Of a DNA stretch of 64,000 nucleotides, positions 42,694 to 51,416 are shown in pieces (the first letter of the stretch is position 1; every line of letters starts with the position of its first letter). The position numbers were made by a program, and so were the translations under genes. The DNA comes from a bacterium 1XD8-76 (GTDB lineage Bacteria > Bacillota > Clostridia > Lachnospirales > Lachnospiraceae). The notes beneath the pieces were generated by a model. It made no database searches, was not told the DNA's origin, and saw nothing but the letters and a program-made list of their open reading frames with translations. The DNA lies in the NCBI GenBank assembly GCA_003611955.1, contig RAZE01000016.1, positions 1-64,000 of the forward strand, given 5' to 3'.

Positions 42694-43824
42694 ATGAAGA
42701 AGAAATTAGTTTCAGTTCTTCTTGCGTGCACACTGGCATTTGCTATGGTGGCATGCGGAAACAGCGCGGAAGAGCCTGCAGCACCTGCCGATGAAGCGAC
42801 AGAGGCACCGGCGGAAGACGCGGAAGCTCCCGCGGAGGATGCCGAGGCACCTGCAGAGGATGCGGCGGAAGCACCGGCAGCAGATTATTCTGAGGTTAAA
42901 GTCGGCATGGTAACGGATGTGGGCGGTGTAAATGACGGTTCCTTTAACCAGTCATCCTGGGAAGGTCTGCAGAGAGCGGCGGACGAGCTGGGTATTCAGG
43001 TTCAGTATCTGGAGTCCAAGACAGACGCGGATTACAAGGCTAACCTTGAGACATTTATCGATGAAGAGTATGACCTGATCATCAGCGTGGGCTTCCAGCT
43101 TGCGGACGCTACAAAGGCGGCGGCAGAGGCAAACCCGGATCAGAAATTCGCCATCATCGATGACGCGAGCATTGAACTCCCCAACGTGACATGCCTGATG
43201 TTCAAACAGGCTCAGGCTTCCTACCTGGTAGGTTATGTGGCTGGTCTGACGACGGAGAGCAACAAGGTAGGTTTCGTGCTCGGCATGGGCACACCGGTAA
43301 TGCATGAGTTCGGTTACGGCTACTGCGCAGGTGTTCTGGATGCAAATCCGGATGCGGTAGTTCTGCAGCAGAACGCAAACTCCTTTGCTGATACGGCGGG
43401 CGGTAAGTCCGCAGCTACAACAATGATCACAGACGGCGCGGACGTTATCTTCCACGCGGCAGGCGGGACAGGCCTTGGTGTGATCGAAGGCTGTAAGGAG
43501 AAGGGCAAATGGGCGATCGGCGTTGACTCCGACCAGAGCTCCCTGGCTCCCGAGAATATTCTGACATCCGCTATGAAGAGAGTGGACAATGCCAGCTTTG
43601 AGGCAGCTAAGGCTGTATGCGAGGGCACACTGCAGAGCGGCATTATCACATACGACCTGGCGGCAGGCGGTGTGGACATCGCTCCTACGACGACAAATCT
43701 CTCCGACGATGTGATCAAGGCAGTGGAAGATGTGAAGGCAAAGATCATCTCCGGCGAGATCGTTGTTCCCGAGACTCAGGCAGACTTTGAGGCGGCGCAC
43801 GGCGACGCTTACGAGTTGGACTAA
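42694..43824 (+). CDS. BMP-family substrate-binding lipoprotein (nucleoside ABC transporter)
   Basis: 376 residues. Signal peptide with lipobox FAMVAC (Cys about 21), an Ala/Glu/Pro linker with repeats of EAPAEDA (about 26-63), then a BMP/PnrA domain (67-376): KVGMVTDVGGVNDGSFNQSSW, SVGFQLADATKAAA, GFVLGMGTPVMHEFGYGYCAG. Homologues bind purine nucleosides. Followed by a terminator, then the ATPase and two permeases, which suggests higher expression of the binding protein. Confidence 0.93.
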   Translation: MKKKLVSVLLACTLAFAMVACGNSAEEPAAPADEATEAPAEDAEAPAEDAEAPAEDAAEAPAADYSEVKVGMVTDVGGVNDGSFNQSSWEGLQRAADELGIQVQYLESKTDADYKANLETFIDEEYDLIISVGFQLADATKAAAEANPDQKFAIIDDASIELPNVTCLMFKQAQASYLVGYVAGLTTESNKVGFVLGMGTPVMHEFGYGYCAGVLDANPDAVVLQQNANSFADTAGGKSAATTMITDGADVIFHAAGGTGLGVIEGCKEKGKWAIGVDSDQSSLAPENILTSAMKRVDNASFEAAKAVCEGTLQSGIITYDLAAGGVDIAPTTTNLSDDVIKAVEDVKAKIISGEIVVPETQADFEAAHGDAYELD

Positions 43825-43859
43825 GCCGAGAAAAAAGTTGATGAAATAAAAAATTACGG

Positions 43860-43895
43860 AAAAGGTGTAGAAAAAGATTTTCTACACCTTTTTCT
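43860..43895 (+). terminator. Terminator/attenuator after the BMP lipoprotein gene
   Basis: 15-base arms AAAAGGTGTAGAAAA and TTTTCTACACCTTTT with a 3-base loop and T-rich tail. It separates the abundant binding protein from the transporter genes. Confidence 0.85.
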
Positions 43896-43978
43896 TATGT
43901 TATGATATTCAGTAGGGAAGTAGATGCAAAGCAGGGACACGGCATTTACTTAAGAACTGAAATAAGGAGGAGAATTTC

Positions 43979-45523
43979 ATGGGGAGAGAAAGTCATGTTG
44001 ACCTTTCCAAGACAGTCATCGCCATGCACGATATCGTGAAAAAATTCGGCGATTTTGTTGCGAACGACGGCATTAACCTGACTGTCCACAAGGGGGAAGT
44101 GCATGCGATCCTGGGGGAAAACGGCGCCGGAAAATCTACGCTGATGAACGTCTTATACGGATTGTACCATCCGACGTCGGGCTATATCGAGGTGAATGGA
44201 AATAAGGTATCCATCGACTCGCCGGAGAAGGCGATAGAGCTGGGGATCGGCATGGTGCACCAGCACTTTATGCTGGTACAGCCCTTTACGGTGACGGAAA
44301 ATATCATTTTGGGAATGGAGCCGGTGAAGGGACTGACGGTGGATCTGAAATCGGCAAGGGACCAGGTGATAGAGCTGTCGGAGCGTTACGGCCTGCAGGT
44401 GGATCCGGACGCCAGAATAGAGGATATCTCTGTGGGTATGCAGCAGAGGGTGGAAATTTTGAAAGTGCTGTACAGGGGGGCTGATATTCTGATTCTGGAC
44501 GAGCCGACGGCGTCCCTCACACCGCAGGAGATCGGAGAACTGATCGAGATTATCGGTCATCTGACAAGGGACGGGAAGTCCATCATCCTGATCACCCACA
44601 AGCTGAAGGAGATCAAGGCTTCCGCGGATTACTGCACGATCATCCGCCAGGGCAAGTATATCCAGACTGTGAATGTGGCTGAGGTGAACGAGGATCAGCT
44701 CGCCGCGATGATGGTGGGGCGCGATGTCACATTCAAGGTGGATAAGAAAGAGCAAAAGCCCGGGGAGGACGCCCTTGTGGTGAAAAACCTGCACGGGAAG
44801 GATTACAGAAACGTGGAGATCCTGAAAGGACTTGACATTACTGTCAGAAAGGGCGAGATCGTGGGACTTGCCGGAGTGGACGGCAACGGCCAGACGGAGC
44901 TTGTGGAGATCGTCACAGGACTCAGAAAGGGCACGGAGGGCTCCGTGATGATTCACGGAAAAGAGGTGTTCGGAAAGACGCCGAGGGAGATCTTCGACGC
45001 GGGTATTACCAGTATTCCGGCCGACAGACAGAAGCACGGGCTGGTGCTGCAGTTCTCTGTGGCGGACAACCTGATCCTGCAGAACTTTGGAGAGGAAGAG
45101 TTTTCGAGCCACGGTATCTTAAAGCGGGATGCGATCCAGAAAAAGGCGACAGAGCTGATCGAAAAATTTGACATCCGTCCGAGGGGAAGCGAGGGAAAAC
45201 CTGCGGGGCAGCTCTCCGGCGGCAATCAGCAGAAGGTGATCATCGCCAGGGAGATCACAAACGATTCGGAACTTTTGATCGCAGTGAATCCTACCAGAGG
45301 ACTGGATGTGGGCGCGATCGAGTATGTACATAAATATCTGGTGGAACAGCGGAACAAGGGAAAGGCAGTATTGCTTGTGTCCTTCGAGCTGGATGAGATC
45401 ATGAGCCTTTCCGACGAGATCAAGGTCATCTTTGACGGAAAAATCGTGGGAAGCGTACCGGGCGGGGATGCGAACGAGAATGAACTGGGCCTGATGATGG
45501 CAGGAGGTGGAGCACATGAGTAA
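43979..45523 (+). CDS. Double ATP-binding subunit of the nucleoside ABC transporter
   Basis: 514 residues, two ABC domains. First: Walker A GENGAGKST, signature SVGMQQRVEI, Walker B ILILDEPTAS. Second: degenerate Walker A GVDGNGQTEL and signature LSGGNQQKVIIAREI. This layout matches YufO/NupA/RbsA-like ATPases paired with BMP binding proteins. It energises uptake by the two permeases downstream and overlaps the first by 8 bases. Confidence 0.93.
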   Translation: MGRESHVDLSKTVIAMHDIVKKFGDFVANDGINLTVHKGEVHAILGENGAGKSTLMNVLYGLYHPTSGYIEVNGNKVSIDSPEKAIELGIGMVHQHFMLVQPFTVTENIILGMEPVKGLTVDLKSARDQVIELSERYGLQVDPDARIEDISVGMQQRVEILKVLYRGADILILDEPTASLTPQEIGELIEIIGHLTRDGKSIILITHKLKEIKASADYCTIIRQGKYIQTVNVAEVNEDQLAAMMVGRDVTFKVDKKEQKPGEDALVVKNLHGKDYRNVEILKGLDITVRKGEIVGLAGVDGNGQTELVEIVTGLRKGTEGSVMIHGKEVFGKTPREIFDAGITSIPADRQKHGLVLQFSVADNLILQNFGEEEFSSHGILKRDAIQKKATELIEKFDIRPRGSEGKPAGQLSGGNQQKVIIAREITNDSELLIAVNPTRGLDVGAIEYVHKYLVEQRNKGKAVLLVSFELDEIMSLSDEIKVIFDGKIVGSVPGGDANENELGLMMAGGGAHE

Positions 45524-46631
45524 TACAAAAGATAAGACGAAAAATTCCTTCGGCGCAAAAGTGCTTCACGGCAATCTGCTCTACACGCTGATCTCCATAG
45601 CGGTAGGCTTTCTCGTGGGGGCGATTCTCCTGCAGGCGGCGGGCATCAGCGCAGGCGAGGCTTACGGAAAGCTGGTCACGGGAGTTTTCGGCAAACCGAA
45701 ATTCATCGTGTGGGCGATCGTGTATGCGTCCCCCATTATTTTAACCGGGCTCTCCGTGGCGTTCTCTTTCCAGACCGGTGTGTTCAATATCGGCGCGGAG
45801 GGACAGTATGTGGTAGGTACGCTGGCGGCGTGTATCGTCGGCGTGTTTGTGAAGGTGCCGGCGATCATCCATGTGCCGTTGTGTCTGATCGCGGCGGCGG
45901 TTGCCGGCGGGATCTGGTCCATGATCGTGGCTGTGCTGAAAGTGAAGAGAGGCATCAACGAAGTGTTGTCCTTCATTATGTTTAACTGGATCGCCTACTA
46001 CCTGTCGAACTATGTGGTAAATATTCCGGCGGTTCATAAAGAGGGGGGCGGCGAGGCCACAAAGGATATCCTGGAGTCGGCGACGATGCTGATCACGAGT
46101 GAATCCCTTCAGGAGGTGATGGGCTCCGGGGCCAGCTACAATATTGTGGTGGCAGTGATCGCGGCGGTCGTGATCGCCTTTATCCTGAACCGGACGACAT
46201 TGGGCTATAAATTGAAGGCAGTTGGATTTAACAGACATGCGGCGGAGTACGGCGGCATCAACTCCAATAAGGAGATTATGACAGCAATGTCAATTTCAGG
46301 CGCTCTGGCGGGAATGGGAGGCGCCTGTCAGCTCATGGGAATGGGTATGCGCATCAGTCAGTTTTCCTCCCAGGAGGGCTTCGGCTTCCAGGGAATCACG
46401 GTGGCGCTGATCGGTTCCACAAACCCGATCGGATGTATCTTTGCGGGACTGTTCTACGGGGCTATGAAGTATGGCGGCACGAAACTGTCGCTAGTAAACG
46501 CGCCGGCGGAGATCGTCAGTATCATCATGGGAACGATCGTCTTCTTTATTGCCATTGCCCATGTGTTTAAGAGACTGCTGCTGGATCATGTGGGAAAGAA
46601 AAAGGCTAAGAGTGAAGGAGGTACAAAGTAA
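45516..46631 (+). CDS. Nucleoside ABC transporter permease 1 (YufP-like)
   Basis: 371 residues from ATG with AGGAGGTGGAGCAC upstream, inside the end of the ATPase gene. About nine membrane helices; AFSFQTGVFNIGAEGQYVVG and GINEVLSFIMFNWIAYYLSN are typical of the BPD_transp_2 family. Forms the channel with the next gene product. Confidence 0.92.
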   Translation: MSNTKDKTKNSFGAKVLHGNLLYTLISIAVGFLVGAILLQAAGISAGEAYGKLVTGVFGKPKFIVWAIVYASPIILTGLSVAFSFQTGVFNIGAEGQYVVGTLAACIVGVFVKVPAIIHVPLCLIAAAVAGGIWSMIVAVLKVKRGINEVLSFIMFNWIAYYLSNYVVNIPAVHKEGGGEATKDILESATMLITSESLQEVMGSGASYNIVVAVIAAVVIAFILNRTTLGYKLKAVGFNRHAAEYGGINSNKEIMTAMSISGALAGMGGACQLMGMGMRISQFSSQEGFGFQGITVALIGSTNPIGCIFAGLFYGAMKYGGTKLSLVNAPAEIVSIIMGTIVFFIAIAHVFKRLLLDHVGKKKAKSEGGTK

Positions 46632-47560
46632 TGCTTTTGAGGAATCTTGGTTTGCTTATCAATGCGACAATGACATATACGCCGCCTCTTCTGCTGGCAG
46701 CACTGGGATCCTGCTTTTCCGAGCGTAGCGGCGTGATAAATATCGGTATCGAGGGGATGATGACGATCGGAGCCTTTGTGGGCGCGGCGGCGGCTCTCAC
46801 CTGCGGAAATCCGTGGATCGCCTTTTTGGTGGGAGGACTTGCGGGGGCGTTGTTCGGACTGCTCCACGCGATAGCGTGCGTATCTTTCCAGGCGGATCAG
46901 ACGATCTCCGGCACGGCGATCAACTTTCTGGCGCCGGGTCTTGCGGTGTTCCTCTGCAAGGCGATCTATGACGGTTCCTCCGATACCCCCGCGGTGGATA
47001 TCAGCATGAAGCTACCGAAGGTGTTCGACGGTATTTTCCCGGTGGGTTCTTTCTGGGACAATGTGCTGAGCAACTACTCGGTCGCATACCTGTCGCTGCT
47101 TCTGGTGGCAGTGATCTGGTTTGTCTTCTACAGGACAAAATTCGGCATGCGGCTGCGCGCGGTGGGCGAATCACCGGAAGCCTGTGATACGCTTGGCATT
47201 AATGTTTACCGCCTCAGATATACCTGTGTCATCATATCGGGATTTCTGTCAGGGCTGGGCGGAGCTTATATCACGCTGGCGACGGTGAGCCAGTTCAGGC
47301 CGATCGTTATTGTGGGCCAGGGCTTTATGGCGATCGCGGCGGTGATCTTCGGGAAGTTTAAACCCCACGGAGCTCTGCTCGCCTGTCTGTTGTTCGGTTT
47401 TTGCAACGGCGTGAAGGTGCTGGCGACTTCCAGCAACACGGTATCTCCCAACCTGATCTCCATGATCCCGTATATCGTGACGATCCTGGCGCTGGTGCTG
47501 TTCGTGGGAACGGCGAGAGTGCCTGCGGCAAACGGAAAACCGTTCCAGAAGGCGAAATGA
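46631..47560 (+). CDS. Nucleoside ABC transporter permease 2 (YufQ-like)
   Basis: 309 residues, start overlapping the previous stop (TAATG). Eight or nine membrane helices, with ERSGVINIGIEGMMTIGAF and GFMAIAAVIFGKFKPHGAL conserved in this permease family. Last of the transporter genes; tdk follows one base later. Confidence 0.92.
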   Translation: MLLRNLGLLINATMTYTPPLLLAALGSCFSERSGVINIGIEGMMTIGAFVGAAAALTCGNPWIAFLVGGLAGALFGLLHAIACVSFQADQTISGTAINFLAPGLAVFLCKAIYDGSSDTPAVDISMKLPKVFDGIFPVGSFWDNVLSNYSVAYLSLLLVAVIWFVFYRTKFGMRLRAVGESPEACDTLGINVYRLRYTCVIISGFLSGLGGAYITLATVSQFRPIVIVGQGFMAIAAVIFGKFKPHGALLACLLFGFCNGVKVLATSSNTVSPNLISMIPYIVTILALVLFVGTARVPAANGKPFQKAK

Positions 47561-47561
47561 T

Positions 47562-48128
47562 ATGGCAAAATTGTATTTCAGACACGGCGCTATGGGGAGT
47601 TCGAAGACGGCGAATGCTCTGATGGTGGAGTATAATTATTATGAGAGAGGCAAAAAGGTGTTTCTCCTGAAGCCGAAACTGGACAACAGGGACGGCGATA
47701 AAGTGATTAAAAGCCGTATGGGGCTGGAGAAGGAATGTCACTTTGTCGAAGAGCTTGTGGAGATGAGCGATGAGGAGATAAAAGAGTACGACTGTGTGAT
47801 CGTGGACGAGGCGCAGTTCTGTAAAAAGTCCGATATCGAGTTTTTTGTGCACGTGGTGGATGATCTCGGCATACCGGTCATCTGCTACGGGCTGCGGACG
47901 GATTTCCGCCGGGAGCCCTTTGAGGGGTCCATATGGCTGCTCGCCTGGGCGGATGTGATTGAGGAACTCAAGACGGTCTGCTGGTGCGGACAGGGGGCAT
48001 CCTGCAATACCCGCTTGGACGAGAGAGGGGAGATCATCCGGGATGGAGGGCAGATCTGTCTGGGTGCGGATGACAAATATGTCGCGCTCTGCAGAAGGCA
48101 TTACAAAGAGGGAAAGCTGGCTCCATAA
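47562..48128 (+). CDS. tdk: Thymidine kinase
   Basis: 188 residues. P-loop RHGAMGSSKTA (about 5-15), the DEAQFCKK Walker B/catalytic Glu region (about 84-91), a lasso loop and a zinc site (CWCGQGASC and the later CRRH). It phosphorylates thymidine to dTMP. Immediate linkage to the nucleoside transporter suggests imported deoxynucleosides are trapped here. Confidence 0.95.
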   Translation: MAKLYFRHGAMGSSKTANALMVEYNYYERGKKVFLLKPKLDNRDGDKVIKSRMGLEKECHFVEELVEMSDEEIKEYDCVIVDEAQFCKKSDIEFFVHVVDDLGIPVICYGLRTDFRREPFEGSIWLLAWADVIEELKTVCWCGQGASCNTRLDERGEIIRDGGQICLGADDKYVALCRRHYKEGKLAP

Positions 48129-48209
48129 AACAGGAATAAAAATTTCGTAATATATGCTGAATACAGCGGTGAGTTTCGGAGAAGATAAATAAGAAACGGA
48201 GGTTATTTT

Positions 48210-48830
48210 ATGGATCAGAAAGCGATGTTTAAGCTCAGCTACGGGCTGTTTGTTTTGACGGCGCAGGAGAATGGGTTCGACAATGGCTGCATTATCAATA
48301 CCGTGATGCAGGTGACGAGCACGCCGAACCGAATATCCATCACGGTGAATAAACAGAATAAGACGCACGATATGGTGAAGGCGACAGGGACGTTCAATGT
48401 GTCAGTATTGGCGGAGGATGCCTCCTTTGATACGTTTAAACATTTCGGTTTTCAGAGCGGAAAAAATGTGGACAAGTTTGAGGACTACGGTCCGAAGGAG
48501 CGCAGCGAGAACGGACTGTACTATATCACGAAAGGGACGAACTCCTATCTCTCCGGAAAAGTGGTGCAGGAGATCGATCTGGGGACTCACACGCAGTTTA
48601 TCGCCGATGTGACGGCGGCGGAGCTGCTCTCCGAGGTGCCGTCCGTTACCTACACCTATTATCAGGATCATATCAAGCCAAAACCGCAGGCGCCGAAGGA
48701 GAAAGAGGGAAAGAAAGTATGGGTGTGCAAGATCTGCGGCTATGTGTACGAGGGCGAGGATCTGCCCGCCGACTTTGTCTGCCCGCTGTGCAAGCATGGG
48801 GCAGCGGATTTTGAGATGGAAGTGCGCTAG
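48210..48830 (+). CDS. Flavin reductase-rubredoxin fusion (high molecular weight rubredoxin type)
   Basis: 206 residues. An FMN-binding flavin reductase-like domain (1-150; TAQENGFDNGCIINTVMQVT, NRISITVNKQN) is joined to a C-terminal rubredoxin (158-206) with CKICGYVYEG and CPLCKHGA holding one iron. Proteins of this form pass electrons from NAD(P)H to flavodiiron proteins that reduce O2 or NO in anaerobes (Hrb of Moorella). Monocistronic with GGAGG site. Confidence 0.9.
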   Translation: MDQKAMFKLSYGLFVLTAQENGFDNGCIINTVMQVTSTPNRISITVNKQNKTHDMVKATGTFNVSVLAEDASFDTFKHFGFQSGKNVDKFEDYGPKERSENGLYYITKGTNSYLSGKVVQEIDLGTHTQFIADVTAAELLSEVPSVTYTYYQDHIKPKPQAPKEKEGKKVWVCKICGYVYEGEDLPADFVCPLCKHGAADFEMEVR

Positions 48831-48866
48831 GCGCGTTTTGGCAATTTAGAAAATCTTTTCATCCGA

Positions 48867-48896
48867 GTATAGAAGTTCCTCCGTTTACAGATACTA
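48867..48896 (+). promoter_or_regulatory. Sigma-G-like promoter of spoVT
   Basis: GTATA (48867-48871), 18-base spacer, GATACTA (48890-48896). Compared with the B. subtilis sigma-G consensus (GHATR, 18, CATWHTA) the -35 fits fully and the -10 in six of seven. The predicted transcript starts near 48902-48904, inside the hairpin described next. Confidence 0.55.
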
Positions 48897-48935
48897 ACAT
48901 GGAAACGTTAGAAAAAACTGTAAATGGAGGAACTT
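48873..48935 (+). promoter_or_regulatory. 18-bp hairpin covering the spoVT ribosome binding site
   Basis: Left arm AAGTTCCTCCGTTTACAG (48873-48890) pairs with CTGTAAATGGAGGAACTT (48918-48935) over all 18 positions with one G-U. The right arm contains the GGAGG ribosome site of spoVT. The loop has an inner stem CTAAC (48894-48898)/GTTAG (48907-48911). Messages that start upstream would fold this lock; a message from the internal sigma-G-like promoter would lack the left arm. Confidence 0.8.
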
Positions 48936-48940
48936 TAATT

Positions 48941-49486
48941 ATGAAAGCAACAGGTATTGTGCGAAGAATAGATGATTTGGGCAGGGTGGTGATCCCGAAG
49001 GAGATCCGGAGGACACTCCGAATCAGAGAGTCGGATCCGTTGGAAATTTTTACGGACAGAGAGGGAGAGATCATCCTGAAAAAATATTCCCCGATCGGCG
49101 AGATGTCAACGTTTGCAAAGCAGTACGCGGAGAGCCTGGCGCAGGTCTCCGGCCATGTGGCGATGATTGCGGACAGAGACCAGATCATTGCGGCGGCGGG
49201 CGGTATGAAAAACTCTGTCGGGAAGTATGTCAGCAGAGAACTGGAGAGCAAGGTAAACAACAGAGAGAGCGTGGTCAGCATCAAGGGAGAGCGGGATTTT
49301 ATCCCTGTCACACAGGATAATTCGGAGGAATTCCGCCAGGAAGCGATCAGCCCCATCATCAGCGAGGGAGATGTGATAGGGGCGGTCATCCTGTTGAACA
49401 ATGCGGAAAAAGGAAAGATGGGGGAAGTGGAACAGAAGTTGATTCTGTCGGCGGCCGGGTTTCTGGGCAGACAGATGGAACAGTGA
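48941..49486 (+). CDS. spoVT: Stage V sporulation protein T
   Basis: 181 residues from the ATG 10 bases after GGAGG. AbrB-like N domain (1-50: MKATGIVRRIDDLGRVVIPK, then EIRRTLRIRESDPLEIF) and a C-terminal GAF domain (about 55-178). It is the late forespore transcription factor that tunes sigma-G genes and germination. An in-frame ATG at 48899 would add 14 residues but lies in the hairpin loop with no ribosome site. Confidence 0.95.
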   Translation: MKATGIVRRIDDLGRVVIPKEIRRTLRIRESDPLEIFTDREGEIILKKYSPIGEMSTFAKQYAESLAQVSGHVAMIADRDQIIAAAGGMKNSVGKYVSRELESKVNNRESVVSIKGERDFIPVTQDNSEEFRQEAISPIISEGDVIGAVILLNNAEKGKMGEVEQKLILSAAGFLGRQMEQ

Positions 49487-49487
49487 C

Positions 49488-49515
49488 ATTTTTATCAGTT
49501 GTAACTGATAAAAAT
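49488..49515 (+). terminator. Hairpin after spoVT
   Basis: 13-base arms ATTTTTATCAGTT (49488-49500) and AACTGATAAAAAT (49503-49515) with a 2-base loop directly after the stop. It lacks a long T-tract outside the stem, so it may act as terminator or as 3' end protection. Confidence 0.55.
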
Positions 49516-49544
49516 GGGAAAATGTGATTGAAATTCAGTTATAA

Positions 49545-49712
49545 CCGCTGCTGGCCTCGGAGGATACTGTCCGAAGAGAGTTTGGCGTTTTCTTCGGTGT
49601 TCGCGACAATTTTCCGAAATATGTCGTCACGCTGGACGAGTTTGATATGAGCCGTGACGGGATTAAGCACCGACATATTCGTGATTTCCTTTTGGAAGAA
49701 GAATGGAACTGA
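49545..49712 (+). pseudogene. C-terminal remnant of an AAA/DUF4143 ATPase gene
   Basis: The frame from 49545 to the TGA at 49712 encodes 55 residues: PLLASEDTVRREFGVFFGVR, DNFPKYVVTLDEFDMSRDGI, KHRHIRDFLLEEEWN. This is the conserved end of the AAA_14/DUF4143 ATPases abundant in gut Firmicutes (typical form: REFG...DN(Y/F)PKYVVS.DEFD.SR.GIKH.NIRDFL). A stop codon directly precedes it and there is no start or ribosome site, so only the tail survives. It suggests a past insertion and decay between spoVT and pncB. Confidence 0.75.
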
Positions 49713-49774
49713 ATAAAAGTGAGAAAAGAGGGGCAGTCAGAAACCTGATATGCCCCTTATGCATGTAATTGCCT

Positions 49775-51229
49775 CTATTTCTCACTCATCTGATCCAACA
49801 GATTGATCTTGATGTCGTAGAGTTTACTCGACAGATCTACATATACCTTCTGGGGGTTGATCAATCTTCTCGTCTCATCCCAGAGTGTGGAGAGCTCTCT
49901 CTGACAGTAGTCCCGGATATCCATAACCTTAGGAGATTCATAGACGCATTCACCGTCTCTAAAAATGGGGGCTAAAAGTTCCCGCATCGTGTAGGTGCCG
50001 GGTTTCAGCTTTGTCTTTTTCCAGGGCTCCAGAGGATCGAACAGGAGTAACGGTTCGTCCTCGGAGAATTTCTCGTCCACAAGACAGATCAGATCGGCTT
50101 TGATCTTGCCGGTCTCCTTATCGTAGATCCGATAGATGGTTTTATTGCCAGGGTTTGTGACCTTCTCGGAGTTCTCGGACAGCTTGATCTTCGGGATGAA
50201 TTTCCCGTCTTCCCCCATGATGGCGGCAAGCTTGTAGACGCCCCCGAAGGCGGGCCAGTCTTTGCTGGTGATCAGATTTGTGCCCACGCCCCAGGAGGTG
50301 ATGGCTGCGCCCTGCACTTTCAGAGAGTCGATCAGATACTCGTCCAGATCGTTGGAAGCCGAGATCACCGCGTCCGGGAATCCCGCTTCGTCCAGCATCT
50401 TCCTGGCTTTCTTGGAGAGGTAGGCGAGGTCGCCGCTGTCCAGGCGGATGCCGTAAAACTTCAGGTCCACGCCGGCGTCCCTCATCTCTTTAAATACGCG
50501 GATCGCGTTGGGGACGCCGGATTTCAGGGTATCATAAGTGTCCACCAGCAGGATGCAGGCCGAGGGGTACATGTCCGCGTAGGTCTTAAAGGCAGTGTAT
50601 TCGTCCGGGAAGCTCATGATCCAGCTGTGGGCGTGGGTTCCCTTCACCGGCACGTCGAACAGCTGACCGCAGAGTACATTGGAAGTGCCGATGCAGCCGC
50701 CGATGACCGCTGCTCTTGCCCCGTAGGTTCCGGCATCAGGCCCCTGGGCTCTGCGTAATCCGAACTCCATGATCCCGTCGCCCCTCGCCGCCCAGCAGAC
50801 CCGGGAAGCCTTGGTGGCGATCAGGGACTGGTGATTGATGATGTTGAGAATGGCGGTCTCCACCAGCTGCGCTTCCATGATCGGAGCGATCACTTTCACA
50901 ACAGGCTCCCTGGGGAAGATAACGGTGCCTTCCGGAATGGCGTAGACGCTGCCCGAAAAGCGGAAATTTGCCAGATAATCCAGAAAGTCCTGATCGAAGA
51001 GATCCAGGCTGGCCAGATATTCGATGTCCTGCGGAGCAAAATGCAATTCTTTGATATAATTTATTAACTGTTCAAGTCCGGCGGAGATCGCGTACCCGCC
51101 GCCGTTCGGGTTGCTGCGGTAAAACGCGTCGAAGATAACTGTCTCGTTTCGATCCATGTTGCGGAAATATCCCTGCATCATGGTGAGTTCATACAAATCT
51201 GTCAGCAGTGTCAAATTCTGCCTGTCCAT
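49775..51229 (-). CDS. pncB: Nicotinate phosphoribosyltransferase
   Basis: 484 residues from the ATG following AAGGAGGGG; a GTG twelve codons upstream is less likely. Starts MDRQNLTLLTDLYELTMMQG; other marks are FRFSGSVYAIPEGTVIFPRE, EFGLRRAQGPD (the phosphorylated-His region is in this fold) and GVGTNLITSK. It joins nicotinate and PRPP, with ATP, to nicotinate mononucleotide for NAD salvage. It is transcribed away from ileS. Confidence 0.95.
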   Translation of the reverse strand: MDRQNLTLLTDLYELTMMQGYFRNMDRNETVIFDAFYRSNPNGGGYAISAGLEQLINYIKELHFAPQDIEYLASLDLFDQDFLDYLANFRFSGSVYAIPEGTVIFPREPVVKVIAPIMEAQLVETAILNIINHQSLIATKASRVCWAARGDGIMEFGLRRAQGPDAGTYGARAAVIGGCIGTSNVLCGQLFDVPVKGTHAHSWIMSFPDEYTAFKTYADMYPSACILLVDTYDTLKSGVPNAIRVFKEMRDAGVDLKFYGIRLDSGDLAYLSKKARKMLDEAGFPDAVISASNDLDEYLIDSLKVQGAAITSWGVGTNLITSKDWPAFGGVYKLAAIMGEDGKFIPKIKLSENSEKVTNPGNKTIYRIYDKETGKIKADLICLVDEKFSEDEPLLLFDPLEPWKKTKLKPGTYTMRELLAPIFRDGECVYESPKVMDIRDYCQRELSTLWDETRRLINPQKVYVDLSSKLYDIKINLLDQMSEK

Positions 51230-51314
51230 AGCGTCCCCTCCTTCTGGGTGAAATGTCAGTGTCAAATCGTCCTCATTTTACACCCCGACGGCGAAAAAAA
51301 CAAGGTAATATTTC

Positions 51315-51343
51315 TTGACATTTCTTCATCGCACCTTTAAACT
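51315..51343 (+). promoter_or_regulatory. Promoter of ileS
   Basis: TTGACA (51315-51320), 17-base spacer, TAAACT (51338-51343). The leader is only about 65 bases and holds just a small stem (ATTGC/GCAAT); it is too short for a T-box. Confidence 0.68.
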
Positions 51344-51416
51344 AAGAATGTTAAATATTTATAAGGAAAATTGCGAAGCAATCAGCGTTTGATACGATAA
51401 GGGAAAAGGAGAAAAC

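Noticed and set aside
42770..42885. Repeat array or CRISPR-like unit at the start of the BMP gene
   Set aside because: It is an in-frame Ala/Glu/Pro linker repeat (EAPAEDA) of the lipoprotein.
51344..51416. T-box leader for ileS
   Set aside because: Only about 70 bases, no specifier stem and no TGG-binding box could be found.
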